DNA of 64,000 nucleotides from Schoenoplectus triqueter. Taxonomy: Eukaryota; Streptophyta; Magnoliopsida; Poales; Cyperaceae. The DNA lies in contig CAXKVV010000053.1 of assembly GCA_964058805.1 (NCBI GenBank), positions 310,001 to 374,000 on the forward strand, given 5' to 3'. This document shows, one piece after another, positions 9,516 through 21,525 of this stretch; position 1 is the first letter of the stretch; every line of letters starts with the position of its first letter. A program made the translations under genes and the position numbers. The notes beneath the pieces were generated by a model, which did not search any database, was not told the origin of the DNA, and saw only the letters and a list, made by a program, of their open reading frames with translations.

Positions 9516-10319
9516 CAATAGTGTTTTGTAAAACAACAAAATTAAAAAAAAAATGTTAAGTACAACAGATATGATGATGAGAATCCAGAGTTTTATTTTG
9601 ATTGTTCAGACCTAGTTATTATCCATGTCATGTTGGGTTTGGGATTTTTGACGCTTTTCCAGAAATGTCACTCAAAACCACTAACCTAAAAGTTAGATAA
9701 ATTATGTTTAACTTGATTAGCCCTACCTTGGAGTTGGCCAAGGAACACCAAACACAGTTGCCAAATTCAGATCTTTTATTATCATTTTAATCGGAGTTTG
9801 AGATAAATAAAAGTTATCAATGCTATTAATGGCTTTGACAATGCTATCAATGGCTTTGTCAATTAGGATTTGATAATTAGTTTGGCAAATGAATGCAGAT
9901 ACTCTTAGATAGATAAGATAACAATTAGCCTGGTTTCTTTGATTATTTCAAATTTATTGAAAACCATTTAAACTATGAAATTACTATATTTTAAAATTTT
10001 AATTTTGTTACCTATTTAGTCTATTCTTGTGAAATCAAATAAATTTGTTACTAATATAACTTTATTTCAAATAAATTTCCAAATTTATATCACTCATTCT
10101 GTCATGCACGTTCTCTGCAACGATAAGAATCCATGCGACACACTTCATCAAATTTGGCCCACTGGTCCAATTAGTATGTGATTTGAAGAAAAAAAATACA
10201 TTGAGAAAAAACTTATGAAGTGAACAAATTTTTTAAATGTGAATATATAAGCTTTGAAACACAGGTACAAACAAAATGGTGAACTCGAAAAATAGTCTTA
10301 TTTGAATTGAACTCTATTA
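9516..10319. other. Gene-free AT-rich intergenic DNA
   Basis: No reading frame, RNA gene or transposon terminus was recognised. Plain AT-rich sequence between the minus-strand LTR block and the duplicated non-coding block. Confidence 0.4.
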
Positions 10320-10770
10320 ATTAGTGACATGGTTATATTATCAAAGATCCAACACTAAATTCGAAAGTATCATTCGATTACATTTCAATTTCAAAGACTA
10401 ATGATAAAACTATTTTTCGAAGATCTTATTGCATGACAGAGAATTCGAACATATCATTCTGACACATTTTGACTATGAAGAATAATGATAAAGTTATGTT
10501 CCCAAAAACCCAATAAACCTTGAACTATGGCCCGAAATGTACAGTTCTAAATAAATAAAAAATATCATAGATATGAGAGAACAAAAATAAAATAGATCTC
10601 TACAAACCCTATTTCTGTTCTTGACGGCCATGAGACAATGGGCGTCTTCTGCTTTCTCTTATTTTTCTCTTTCTTTGAGAGCTCATACATTACATATATA
10701 GTGCCATATGGATTAGAGTAGCGCACTATCCGCACCACATACTCTATCTTTTGATATAGCCTATCTCTAA
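10320..10770. repeat. Duplicated non-coding block, copy 1
   Basis: Diverged but collinear with 13165-13645. Shared landmarks include CCAACACTAAA, CATTCTGA(C/T)ACATTT, CCCAATAAACCTT(G/T)AACTA, a CT-rich tract and TATATGGATTAGAGTAGCGC. The two copies are direct and about 2.85 kb apart. They could be old LTRs or a segmental repeat. The right end abuts a foldback element. Confidence 0.65.
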
Positions 10771-11145
10771 TGAGTAGTTTTGAAAACCTTAACAATGAAC
10801 TTCTAAATAAATATAAAAAAATCTTAAAAATAGAAAAAAGTCTATAGATGTGTTCTTATACCTTTAGATTGATGGTCATTAAAATTTCATGTAATTTCAT
10901 TATCGTTTGATAATTCATCAAAGACCATCAAATTTTCATATAATTTATAATGGTTTCAAATTAACGGTCTTTAATGGACTGTGAAATGATAATTAAATTA
11001 TATGAAATTTGAATGACCATCAATCTAAAGGTAAAAAAAAAACACATCTATATTTTTTTTTCTATTTTTAAATTATTTTTATATTTATTTAGAAATACAT
11101 TATCAAGATTGTCAAAATAACTCATTATCAATGGATCCCCACTCA
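10765..11145. mobile_element. Foldback MITE, family F, copy 1
   Basis: Nearly the whole element is an inverted repeat. The left arm (ACCTTTAGATTGATGGTCAT... then a CATCAAAGACC block) is complementary to the right arm (a GGTCTTTAATGGAC block ... ATGACCATCAATCTAAAGG). The ends read TTGAAAACCTTAACAATGA and TCATTATCAAGATTGTCAA. Copies with the same inner words lie at 39623-39927 and 59205-59570. It has no ORF, and its transcript would fold into a long hairpin. Confidence 0.75.
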
Positions 11146-11566
11146 TCTCTAATATAGAATGTATCATCTACCATGGAGCTCACTCCACAAGGAAGAGATG
11201 ACGATGCGGGCAACATAAAACACACTTTATTTTTCAGCAGTGAAGCCTTTCTCTGATTCTCTGCTCATCAAATCAAGCAATCTCCATCAGGAATCAACAA
11301 ATCCAGATATGAGTTCTTTTTCATTTTCTTATTTTCTTTTGCCTTTAATGAATATGAGTTTTACATTCAAAGCTTTGATAATCATGGTGATTGAACTTGC
11401 TGGGAATGCAACCAAACTTATATTTATTTTTTCTATAATGAATTACATAAGTGATTTCATAATCTGTGCAAATAGTTATTTTCAATAGTTACATAATTTT
11501 TCATATGAAAAGTTACCCCATAGTGGTAGAAACATCATTTATTCTTATCTACTCATATATATAAAT

Positions 11567-11930
11567 AGGGGCGGAGAAAAGGGGAGCCAGGGGACTAACA
11601 CCCCTATAATTTATATAAATTGATTAAAATTATTATTATTTTTTTACTTATATTTGTAAGATATTAAACTATTTGATATCGTTCATAATTCTATTTTAAA
11701 TATATGAGCCATTAAAAATCTAAATTATAGGTATATTTTAGTTTAATTACAAACATATCATATTTGCTTCACAATTTAATTGTTGATGATTTATCTTCTC
11801 TTTCAACTGATAATGAATAATAATTTATTTTCTTATATGATTATTCATATTGTCGTATCATGTACTCACAAATTAGCTCATTGTATTTCTCGGCACCTCT
11901 CATGTTTAGATTTTGGTTCCACACTGTGTA
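11567..11930. mobile_element. GGGGCGGA-type dispersed element
   Basis: Begins AGGGGCGGAGAAAAGGGG and appears to end near ATTTTGGTTCCACACTGTG, roughly the complement of a GGGGCGGA-CCAAAAT terminus. It is AT-rich inside and non-coding. It resembles the ends of the TSD-flanked element at 5161-5534, but no clean target duplication could be defined. Confidence 0.4.
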
Positions 11931-13164
11931 TAAAAATAAAAATCGAAAGATAGACGTGGTCAAATTCAAATACCACCATGCTTTGTCTTTAATAAGCTTA
12001 GTGGTGGATGCCAAAAAAAAAGAAAAAAAAAGAAAGAGAAATCTTAAACTAGCGCACGATAGAATACTTCTAGCACCTGAATTTGTCGAAGAGCACCTGA
12101 ATTTGTTGCATGATGGGAGTCATGACCTGCTCCAATGATTAAATTAATTCATCAATAGGCCATTAAACACAAATTCGATACATGTGTCAAAATTCTCAAT
12201 CTCACGAACTCCATTATCATTTATCATTATGGGAGTCAAGACCTACTCCAATGATTAAACCAAACTAATTCAATTAAATTCATTTACAATACTACAACAG
12301 TAGTCATGAATAAATAATACCACAAGATACTCCATTGCACCTAATTTCGTGCAATAAAATGTAAAACTTACAACTTCACTAGAATTCTATTTACAAAGCA
12401 TCATTTGAATGTACCTCTTGAGGGAATAACAACGTATAAAATAATTTTTGTGTTTTGCCAGATGCATTATTCATTTTTACTTGATGGAACTATTAAGCAA
12501 TAATTGATTGTACTTCATTTTTCACGGCCTTCGCCATTCGTAATATTATAGCTATTTAATTATGATCATTTAAATGCTATTTGATAATAGCTATTTAATT
12601 ACTATTAACACCTATTATTTTCTTAAATGAGTTTCTAAGCATTCTCTTATCTGGCTTATAAAATAACAAAAGAGGGGCAGAGGGGTAATTTATAACAAAA
12701 GGGAGCACAGCTGCAATACCCCTGACCCTGTATTTAGTTCACCTTGCATTAAATAATGTTTGCACTACTTGACATCATTTGCAAAAGTTGCTTCATCCTG
12801 TTTTCAAACTCGAGATCATTTCAAAACTATTTATTAAAGTTTGTAACTCGAGATCATTTCAGAACTTCATAAAACATACTCTTCGAAATCTTTTTGAAAT
12901 ATTCACCAAAAAAACATATATGTGCCTTCATATCGATAAATTGGTGTCTTGTATATCATTCATAATTCACTTGTGAAGTGTGAACATGAAATATTCTCCA
13001 AAAAAATGTGTGCCTTCATCTCGAGAAACCAAACAGCGAGATGAAAGTACTCGAAACAAAAAAAAAAAAATGTGCCTTCATTAATTTAATGTAGTTCTTT
13101 ATTGGACCCACCAAATTAAAATCAGGTCTTAGAGAATCTCGATCTACATTTATCATGGAGTTTT
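11931..13164. other. Gene-free AT-rich DNA with small local duplications
   Basis: No gene seen. Short direct repeats occur: ATGGGAGTCA(T/A)GACCT at about 12113 and 12230; AACTCGAGATCATTTCA at about 12808 and 12845; TGTGCCTTCAT at about 12921, 13010 and 13071. A possible second GGGGC-type relic lies near 12672-12730. Confidence 0.4.
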
Positions 13165-13541
13165 ACATTTACAAGCATATGATCATAAAACCCAACACTA
13201 AACATGAAAGTACCATTTAGATGTATTTTAACTTTGAGGGCTAATGATATGACTAATTCCCAAAAATCTTATTATTATATATATGTTAGAGAACCTAAAT
13301 GTGTCATTCTGATACATTTAAGCTTCGGGGCTAATTATAGAATCGTGTTTTCAAATGCCCAATAAACCTTTAACTACGGCTTAAAACATACAACTCTACA
13401 TAAATACAAAAGTCACATATATGAAAGGACATAAATATGACAGGTCTCTACGAGCCCTATTTATATTTTTGAGGGTCATGAGACAAAGGGCTTCTTCCTC
13501 TTCCTCTCTTTTTCTTTGTCTCTCTCCAGTAGAGCCCATCC

Positions 13542-13592
<51 letters not shown>

Positions 13593-13645
13593 TGTTATAT
13601 GGATTAGAGTAGCGCACTATCCACACCACACACTCCATCTTCTAA
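13165..13645. repeat. Duplicated non-coding block, copy 2
   Basis: Direct, diverged copy of 10320-10770, with the same ordered landmarks ending at TATATGGATTAGAGTAGCGC. It contains an expanded (TA)n microsatellite absent from copy 1. Confidence 0.65.
13544..13589. repeat. (TA)23 microsatellite
   Basis: An uninterrupted 46-bp TA run inside the second copy of the duplicated block. Copy 1 has only TACATATATAG at the same place, so the run expanded after duplication. Confidence 0.95.
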
Positions 13646-14625
13646 TACAGCATATCTCTAATATATGACGTATATTCTGGTATCATACCAATGACAAAAT
13701 ATCTAAATTCATTAAAAAAAACAGACTTACAAAATATAGCTTCTAATATTTAATTTTATAATAAGGTAAATTCTAATATGGATCTTACCATTAATTTATT
13801 AATTAATGACAATAATTTTCACTCATTAACATTCTTTTCTCCATTGACACTAAAAAATTCTATTAACCATCCAATATTCAAACTTAAACGAACTAAAATT
13901 ATTTCGATTCTCCCTTTTTTTAACATAAATATTTTGATGTGATGTGAAGTAAAAGGGAATTTTTCTAATAAAGCAAATGGAGACTTTGGCGATTATTTTT
14001 TTTTCTCGAAAAAGAAAAGGAAACTAAATCAAACTTAAATTGCAAAAAGTTAAATCTTTGCGGCGGTCAAGGGGAGCATAAAGGAACTCGCCTAATTATG
14101 GCAGAGTTCTCTAGGGTTTTTAATGCAACTGTATTGGATATGTAATTCATAGAAAATCGGTTGTAATAATTCTTCTCCCTCTTTCTCTCAACAGCTTACT
14201 CTAATCTCGTAAACTTTTTTATTATTTTATTTAATGAAATCTCATATATTAAAGCAAAATGTTGTACTCTGTAAATTCTGTTTCTTTTTTAAAGAAAAAT
14301 TGAGCCCTTAGAAAAAAAAATAGAATTTATAGACTACAACATTTTGCTTTAATACTGAAAAATGGCTGGCATGGACAGATTTAATATGGAGAGAAAAATT
14401 GAAATTTCAAAATATGGCATCATCCTTCACGTGAAGGTCGAAATCTGAAACGCATAAAGAAGAGGAAAAAAAAATTTATAAAACAATGAACAATAGAAAC
14501 GCATAAATTAATTGCGGCATATATATGTAGACAACAGATCTTTTATGATTTGTGCAAAATATCATTTCATCCTTTCTTTTCATTGTGCTTGCTGTTACAA
14601 TCTACATTCAAGAGAACATGTATTC

Positions 14626-17600
14626 TCAAAAATGATGCACGGCGAGAAATGGCAGAATAACGGAACCAATCCATAACATTCCTTCTCTCTCATAAATTTC
14701 ACTGACATGCCGGAGGTTTTTCCCGGCGTCACCTCGCAAAATTTCGACAATGTGGCCGTCTTCGGTCAATCTAACCGCTAATGCAGGTCTACCAATGCTG
14801 CTCAAAGCAGATGAAACTGCTAGGACTCGTTCCGCCGGTATTTTGAGGATTTGTTCCCTTACCCACTTGAAAGACAGGGCCCACTTGCTCAGAGTTGATC
14901 TCCTCGAGTGCAGTCCAATCCAAAACCCGCCCCTCGGGCTTTTCTTGATGTTATCGGGATAACCGGAGAGTTCGGCAATTACCTCAACTGTTCTAGCCTT
15001 TGGACCTTGAAGCCAATATTTTGAAATGTAACAGGTGCTCGTCTCGGCGAAGATGAGGTACGAGCCGTCCGGGCTTAACATTAACCCATTTATAAAGGAT
15101 AAGTTATTGAGTAAGATTTCAATCTCGTTGTTTTTCGGATCATACTTCATCAACCTGCCGGTACGATCACCGGAAATAATTGTCGACACATATTCCCTAC
15201 AAGTTAAGAATAATGTACTTAATTAATACAGCAATTAAACTCTTTCTATTTTTATTGTTACTTTTTTGTGCATTCTATCACGCAAGATGTAGTGAGAAGC
15301 TATAAATCTTGGAAGGCTATTCATTTTATACATTTTAATAAAATATTTAATTAATTTAACTAGTAGAACTGCAATTCTCAATTCTTATGGAATTAACTTC
15401 TTTTTTTTTTTGACGAAAACTTATGATAATTAACTAAAGGGCACCCAATTTAATACGAAGTATTGATTTTTCCCTCAATTGCTGCTTTTCTTCAGTTCTA
15501 ATCTTTCGCTAATCAATTATCTTTTCAGCGCTTTTCCCTTGTTACCCTCTAAAGATGACAAATTGACAACAATGCCATAATCACTACATTTAGAATTAAT
15601 TAAATAATTGGAAAGTAAAATCTCCGTACCTTCTATGATACTGAGTACTGGTATCAGTGAAATAGACAATGCCAGTTTCCCCATGGATTTCAATACTGTT
15701 GGTGAACCGGAATGGAACACCATCTGCTTCAGTTGCAACAACTCTTGCAACATTTTCCCCTGGATGGACCACCATGAGTCCATGGTAGGCATCAGCAATG
15801 TACAAATCCCCTGTTTTCTCGTTGAACTTCAAACCCAACGGTCGACCACACTCGTGCTCCCGGCTCAGGTTTTGCGAGCCTCTGCATTTCTCCAAGCTTC
15901 AATTGCGAGGGCCAAAAAATTTATATGTAATTTTGTAAGTCCCTCAGTTTCAACTATGATATTCAGAAGATATTTGCTGTTTGCACTACAATTAATGGTT
16001 TGCATTAGTATTAACATCAGTATTTGTGCTTGTGCAAATTGAACATGACAATTCTTTCTTTTAAACTGCCTTGAAAAAAAAAATCGATTTGCGCTGCGCG
16101 CATGATGGGGTTATATATTTTGTTGCGACCTAGAGTTTGGCATGATAAAGGAAATTATATATTGTCGTCCTAAATGATAATCAAGACCTGGTTTGTATAT
16201 TAATTAGTTGGTCGTAATTGTGTAGGTGTTTATGTCCTTGGGCCTGAGGCTCCTCAACAATATCTTTTGCTCCTCAACAATATCTTTTGCTCCTCAACAA
16301 TATCAGGTCTGTCAACAATATCTTTTGCTGCTCATTTATATTGAATTTCAGTAAGATGAAGTAATTTTTTTTCATTATCTTAATATGATTATAGATAAAT
16401 TAGTTAAGTAAACGGATATAGGTAAAAGTCATTATTAAAAAAATATGTATACTATTTCAAATATAATTATTTTAGTTAATAATTATCTTCTTTTTTTAAT
16501 ACAAAATTAATTGCTTTGAGTCTTGTGAATTAATTTCTTCTTTTCAATATAAAAACTTGAAACAAATTAATTATAATTTAAAATTTTGATTTTATATTAG
16601 CAAAATAAAGATGCATTTATATGAAAGGAATGAGTTTAGATTTTTTTCATAAATGATGATAAAATTAATTAACAAAGCTAATTAATATATTAATATTATT
16701 CATTTTAACTGATAAAATAAAGTATGGATAACTTTAATTTTAATAAATAAAGATATAATATGAACAAAAAATAATTTCAAAATAATATGATAATAAAAAT
16801 ATTTCCATCATATCCCTATCCCACCGACACCCCTGGATGAATCTATTAGATAACCGGAATCTGTCACGTCAAGATTTAAAATCTATTGAAATTAATGTGT
16901 ATTGAGATGAATGGTGTTCATCCAAAACATTTAAATCTAATACATTGGTACTGATGTGTGATATGAAACAAGTTATTATAGATTAGCGACATGTACCTGC
17001 TCTAAACGCTATCATCGGTAACTTTGATTTCAACTTCCACTCGACTCATGTACTCACGTCCCTACAATCTAATTTTAAATAATTGCATATCTTTCTTTGC
17101 ACCCTATGGAATACAAGTTAAATGAGATGAGAGGCTATAAATACAACTCCTGTCTCAATTTCGTGTAGCTCCTTTATAATAAAAGAACCAACTAATATGA
17201 TAGATCAAGTAAACTAAAATTAATTCGGACAGGTGAGTATATTTGGATGCATGAAAATAGCACTGTTCCCGTTATAGACATGCTATTCCGAAACTGATTG
17301 CAATCCAAACAACTGAAAGAACAGTTAACAGTACTATCTTCCAACCAAAATGTGAGAGAACTGAAAAAGAAATTTGTCTCTCCTTAAATATTAATTTTCT
17401 TATTAAAATATTTATTTCCTGCCTCTTAACCAAAATGTTTTTTTCCCATGAGAGAGGTTGTGCTCAGTGCTTCAACTGCAAATCTTCATCGACAGAGCTT
17501 GAAATCGACACCATCGACGCTGCCGTTGCCCTCTCCAGACGCCAAGCAATCGATAAAGACCCGATTACCTATCATTTAGCTACCTTCGGTCGGTTCTCCT

Positions 17601-19884
17601 TCACCCCCAGCACTCACCCATCCTTAGTTGATAAGAGGAGAAGCAAAGAGATGGTGTCTCATCCATGGCAACGGCTCTTCAGTCCTTGCTAGCTCGCCTT
17701 TTCTTTTTTCTTCTTCATCATCATTTTTTTAAAATCTGGTGCAAGGTCTTGAATTTTCTAAATTAAGTGAACGAAATTGTATTAAATTCTTGGATTGTTT
17801 CCATGGTTTGGTACTGTTTAGGATCATTTCTCTAACTGATAATTAAAAATATACAATCCTCGTGCATTATGCCTTGATCAATGCTTATATTTGAACTAGT
17901 ATCAGCTCAATGTCAGTTGTACCTATGATCGCTCCATCTTAGATTCTGGTAGGCACTCATTCAGAAAATAATTACATTTGTGTTTTAAAATTGTTGTTAT
18001 TTTCCTTTTATATATTCTCGCATGCATTGTATTCTTTTTTGGGTTTACTATGCAAACTAAGTATATAATCTGTTAATTTATCTCGTATAATGCTGCTAAC
18101 TGGAGCAGTTGCTTTGTTGTTATTAAATTGATAATAACTACTGGAATTAGAAATCAGATGTATGGCGTGAAATCGGAAAGGGTATGATGCCAAATTAAAT
18201 GTTATATACAACCTAATAAGCTATGAATAAAATAAGAATTAGTTGAAAAGGAAAATGAAAATAAATCATTATCTCATTCATTTTTTTACCACCGTTTTTA
18301 ATATATAATCCAAAATATTTTTACAAATCTGAATAGCACCACATTTTATTATTTTCATATCAATTCAAATCACTTTATTTTTGTTTACTATTCTCATTTA
18401 TTATCTTTACTATTCTCATTTATTATTCTAGATTCTGTCGTGTACTATTTCTTGCACCATATATACAAACATACCGCAATTGAAAGGTATTATTTTTATA
18501 AAGAATATATCTGATATTTCATATACATAAATGAACGCCTTCAATACATACACTTATATCATTTTCAAAATAATACACATGCCAAACGTTGAGGAAAGCT
18601 TCCTCTTAACAAATTAGGATAAACTAATTAAGTAAAAAGTAGCATATTTAATTATTTAAATTGAGCGTTGATTATGATAATTATGGCCGTAATCAAATTA
18701 AGTCATGAATTCAATTTCTTTTTATCTTACTGTGAACTGTGAATGTGGGAATGCATGCATATGCAACACAGCCAGGCATATCCATTTTAAATTGAAGCAC
18801 CTTCTCAATATAAGATTGTTGAGTTTTTAGGTCCAATTCAGTTTTGGTCCATATATTTAATTTTTGGACTCTATTTATTCTCTTGACCCCTTCCTTTTTA
18901 GTGTGAGAGCTGTTGAAAAGTTAGTGTTACTACGGTAAAATCGTGGTTGGTGACTGCTCCTCCTTGTATGTCTTGAACAAAAAAGAGTGCGAGAAAAAAA
19001 TAGAGAGTGAGTAAGGTAGAGATAGAATGATTGTTTATTTTAGTAATTGAAACACTTTGTTATTTTTTTATAATCTCCTTGATTTATAATAAATTTGTTG
19101 ATTGTTTGCCTCCCAATGGAGTATACTCGGCCGAACCACTTTATCTCTTGTGTCTTCTCTTGTGTGCTTGTTGGAGATCTAAACCGTGGTAATATCTTTT
19201 ACTCTATTGTCGGTTGGTTGATTGTATGCATTGGTCGATTCTGTTTTGAATTTTTCGAGATCCAACTTGTATGCAGGATTGTCCTCTTTAGGGTTGTAAT
19301 TGTCTTGTTTGTAGCTGTTGGATTGTTCTGGTAGTTAACATTTGCTGCACCTATTTGTACCAGTCCCGGTATGGATGTATGGGCCCAACAAAAACTTGGG
19401 GCTAGCTAGGCTTAATGCTGTGCATGCAATGTGATTAATTCAATGAAACAAACACAAGAATTTCTACGGGACTCGAGGCCTAATAAGCAACGGGACAACA
19501 AAATAACATAGTGCAGAAAAAAGACCAAAAAAGGAGAGAAAAAGAATGTTAAATCCGAAAATTTTCATGAAGGCAAAGATATAGAGAGATAAAAGAGAGG
19601 AAGACTAACAATTCAGGCTGAGAGGTCGAAGCATACTCGATCCAACGACGATCCTTCTCATCCCACTTCAAGATCCTTCCATCGGAGACACCAGTGTATG
19701 GCCCATCTCCGTTTGGATCGAACACTATGCTTTCCGGTCCGACCGCACCATCGAGCGGTATAACCTCCACATCTTCGTCCTTCACGGCAATCACGGTCGA
19801 ATCATCATCCTTCCGAATTGTAGAGAAAGCAAAACCAGCGATGGCAAACACAGCAGCAATCACCAACACAATCTTGAAATTCAT
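14626..19884 (-). CDS. Strictosidine synthase-like (SSL) protein, copy A
   Basis: Three exons on the minus strand: 19884-19610, 15896-15630, 15196-14626. All junctions are GT-AG, giving 370 residues. The product is a six-bladed beta-propeller of the strictosidine synthase-like/SMP-30 superfamily. The N-terminus (MNFKIVLVIAAVFAIAGFAF) is a signal peptide or membrane anchor, suggesting entry into the secretory system or vacuole. Family motifs include DGAVGPESIVFDPNGDGPYT, ECGRPLGLKFNEKTGDLYIA, ADAYHGLMVVHPGE, TDTSTQYHRR and GYPDNIKKSPRGGFWIGLH. An in-frame ATG lies 39 bp upstream but is not conserved in copy B, so 19884 is preferred. Intron 1 is 3.7 kb and full of insertions. Most plant SSLs do not make strictosidine. 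I could not assign the STR catalytic glutamate with confidence, so the substrate is unknown. Confidence 0.9.
16241..16850. other. Insertion in intron 1 of SSL copy A
   Basis: Comparison with copy B shows GTCCTTGGGCCTCCTAGATAACC continuous there (about 26112-26134). In copy A the two halves are separated by about 600 bp. The inserted DNA is AT-rich, starts with a 20-bp tandem repeat and ends near CCACCGACACCCCTGG. No terminal repeats were recognised, so the origin is unknown. Confidence 0.6.
16249..16330. repeat. 20-bp tandem repeat
   Basis: The unit TATCTTTTGCTCCTCAACAA occurs two and a half times exactly, followed by a diverged copy (TATCAGGTCTGTCAACAA). It lies inside the copy-A-specific intron insertion. 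Confidence 0.9.
17435..17692 (+). other. Unsupported 85-codon open frame in SSL A intron 1
   Basis: A GC-richer island inside the intron opens an 85-residue frame on the opposite strand to SSL A. It contains DTIDAAVALSRRQAIDKDP and two CxxC-like cysteines near the start. I recognise no domain, and the corresponding part of SSL B intron 1 has no such frame. It may be a captured exon fragment or chance; there is no evidence of expression. Confidence 0.2.
18818..19391 (+). mobile_element. Probable solo copia LTR in SSL A intron 1
   Basis: Present in copy A and absent from the aligned position of copy B. It starts TGTTGAGTTTTTAGGTCC and ends near ATGGGCCCAACA, with an R/U5-like block containing ACTCGGCCGAACCAC and CTCTTGTGTCTTCTC as in copia LTRs. 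No internal coding DNA is present. A target duplication was not found, so the exact ends are provisional. Confidence 0.55.
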
Positions 19885-19891
19885 TGAGGAG

Positions 19892-20429
19892 ATGTGGCAA
19901 TCCTTCAAAATTCCTATGCACATCTTATAAGGGTCTCTGGTGGTTGGCCTGTGCGGCTATGCCACTATAAAACAAAAATAGTAGGGAGAGATGTGTGACA
20001 ATTTCAGGCACTTAATTAGCATTTTTAATTTTTCTGCTGTGTAGCTCGATTTATTGTTTTATGCAGTACGTGGTTGGAGCAAAGTTGTTTTTATTCTGTT
20101 CACAACTTTTGAGATGGGCGCCAAAAATATCATGCAATATTCTTAAGTTGTAACAAATTAATTAAAAATAGGATTAGGACAAGAAAGGCACCCACTAATT
20201 AAACTAGTAAAAAATGTTGGTATATATATACGTGCACAAATTGACAAAAATGAACTAGATTGATTTGGAGGACGAATTTATACTAGTTCTTTTTTTTTCT
20301 TGCCATTCGATTTTTAAATTTTTATATCAATATTCTTAGCTTAATAAAAATATTAACAACATTATGCCGATTTTTCTAACACATATTCACAATTTAGTGG
20401 TAGTAATTGAAATAATAATAGTGGTAGTA

Positions 20430-20474
<45 letters not shown>

Positions 20475-20800
20475 TTAAAGTACATAAATAATAAGATTGA
20501 AAAAGGGCTCTACATGCGTTAAAATTAAATTATAAACATCCTGCCTTAAGGACATAGAAAGTGAGAGTTGGGGACGCTTTCATAATGATATAAAAACTAA
20601 ATTCAAATATTTAAAAGAATATATAACATAATTAATCATTTCACTTGCGAAGTATATATATATGTTATGGTTAATGATTTGTATCCGTGGTGTTGAATTG
20701 ATGATGTTTAAGATAGAAACTTATAATTTTTCGATGAGTTTAAATTCTTACTAATTAATTATATGCCATTAATAAAAATATTTACATGTGGTAACAACTG
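19892..20800. promoter_or_regulatory. Upstream region of SSL A, collinear with SSL B upstream
   Basis: Holds the putative promoter of SSL A. Many blocks match 28570-29330 upstream of SSL B, for example ACTATAAAACAAAAATAGTA, TTCTTAAGTTGTAACAAATT and ATTAAATTATAAACATCC. No single TATA box could be assigned on the minus strand. A (TAA)n microsatellite lies inside. Confidence 0.4.
20433..20474. repeat. (TAA)n microsatellite
   Basis: About 14 uninterrupted TAA units. The copy B counterpart near 29030-29047 has only a few units. Confidence 0.95.
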
Positions 20801-21525
20801 AAGTCAGGGGCGGAGTCATAGTCAATTAGAGAGTGGCAAATGCCCCACCTGCTCAAAATTTTTCCAAAAATATACATCATTTATATGTTTTTTTCAAGAA
20901 AAAATATAAAATTAATTATACATGGAAATTATGAAATTTTGTCCAACCCTATAACTTGTATTTAAATACTATATATTAATTGAATTCTTGATTTAATTTG
21001 AATTTAGTTGAAATGAATTGATTGACATTTGACTTGATATATGGGTCGGTGACCTGAATTATCTGAATGAATATGTGATATGAAGTATGGATTGCATGTT
21101 GATAGTTAGAACTGGTCAAATTATGCATAATTGAACATGTGTCCATACAACCTGAATTGTTGTGAGTGGAAGATGGCTCTGCGGAGTCCCGCTTACTAGC
21201 GGATTTATGGGATATCCCCACTTATCACGGTGGGCATGATGTATGATCTTCATGTATTTATGCATAATTGCTCAAAATATATGCTATAATAAATAAGAAT
21301 GAATTATTATTGTTTGAATGCTTTGAATGGAACTGTATTATTCATAATACTGTTATAGAGAAGCTGCGTCGTTAAATAATCGGTTACTGAGTTTTATAAG
21401 CTGACTCCGTTTTGTTTCTGTCTCCTTTGTTTTTCTTTATTTGTTGACAACGCAGGTCTCAGACCGTTGAATAGATGTAAAAGATATCATATTCGTAGCG
21501 CCTCGGTCGGGACGTAACATAAATC
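20800..21525. mobile_element. Retroelement remnant upstream of SSL A
   Basis: Starts with a GGGGCGGAGTCA-type end at about 20806. Later it contains LTR-like words including GGATATCCCCACTTATCACG, ACGCAGGTCTCAGACC and GCCTCGGTCGGGACGTAACA. The last resembles the R/U5 end of some plant LTR elements. Copy B has different DNA at the corresponding position, so this arrived in copy A independently or was lost from B. Confidence 0.4.

Noticed and set aside
15608..16042. 144-codon plus-strand frame opposite SSL A exon 2
   Set aside because: Antisense shadow of a well-supported SSL exon; it has no recognisable motif and a matching shadow occurs in SSL B only because the exon is conserved.
17435..17692. 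Independent gene in SSL A intron 1
   Set aside because: Kept only as a low-confidence feature: no domain, no introns or promoter evidence, and nothing comparable in the paralogous intron.
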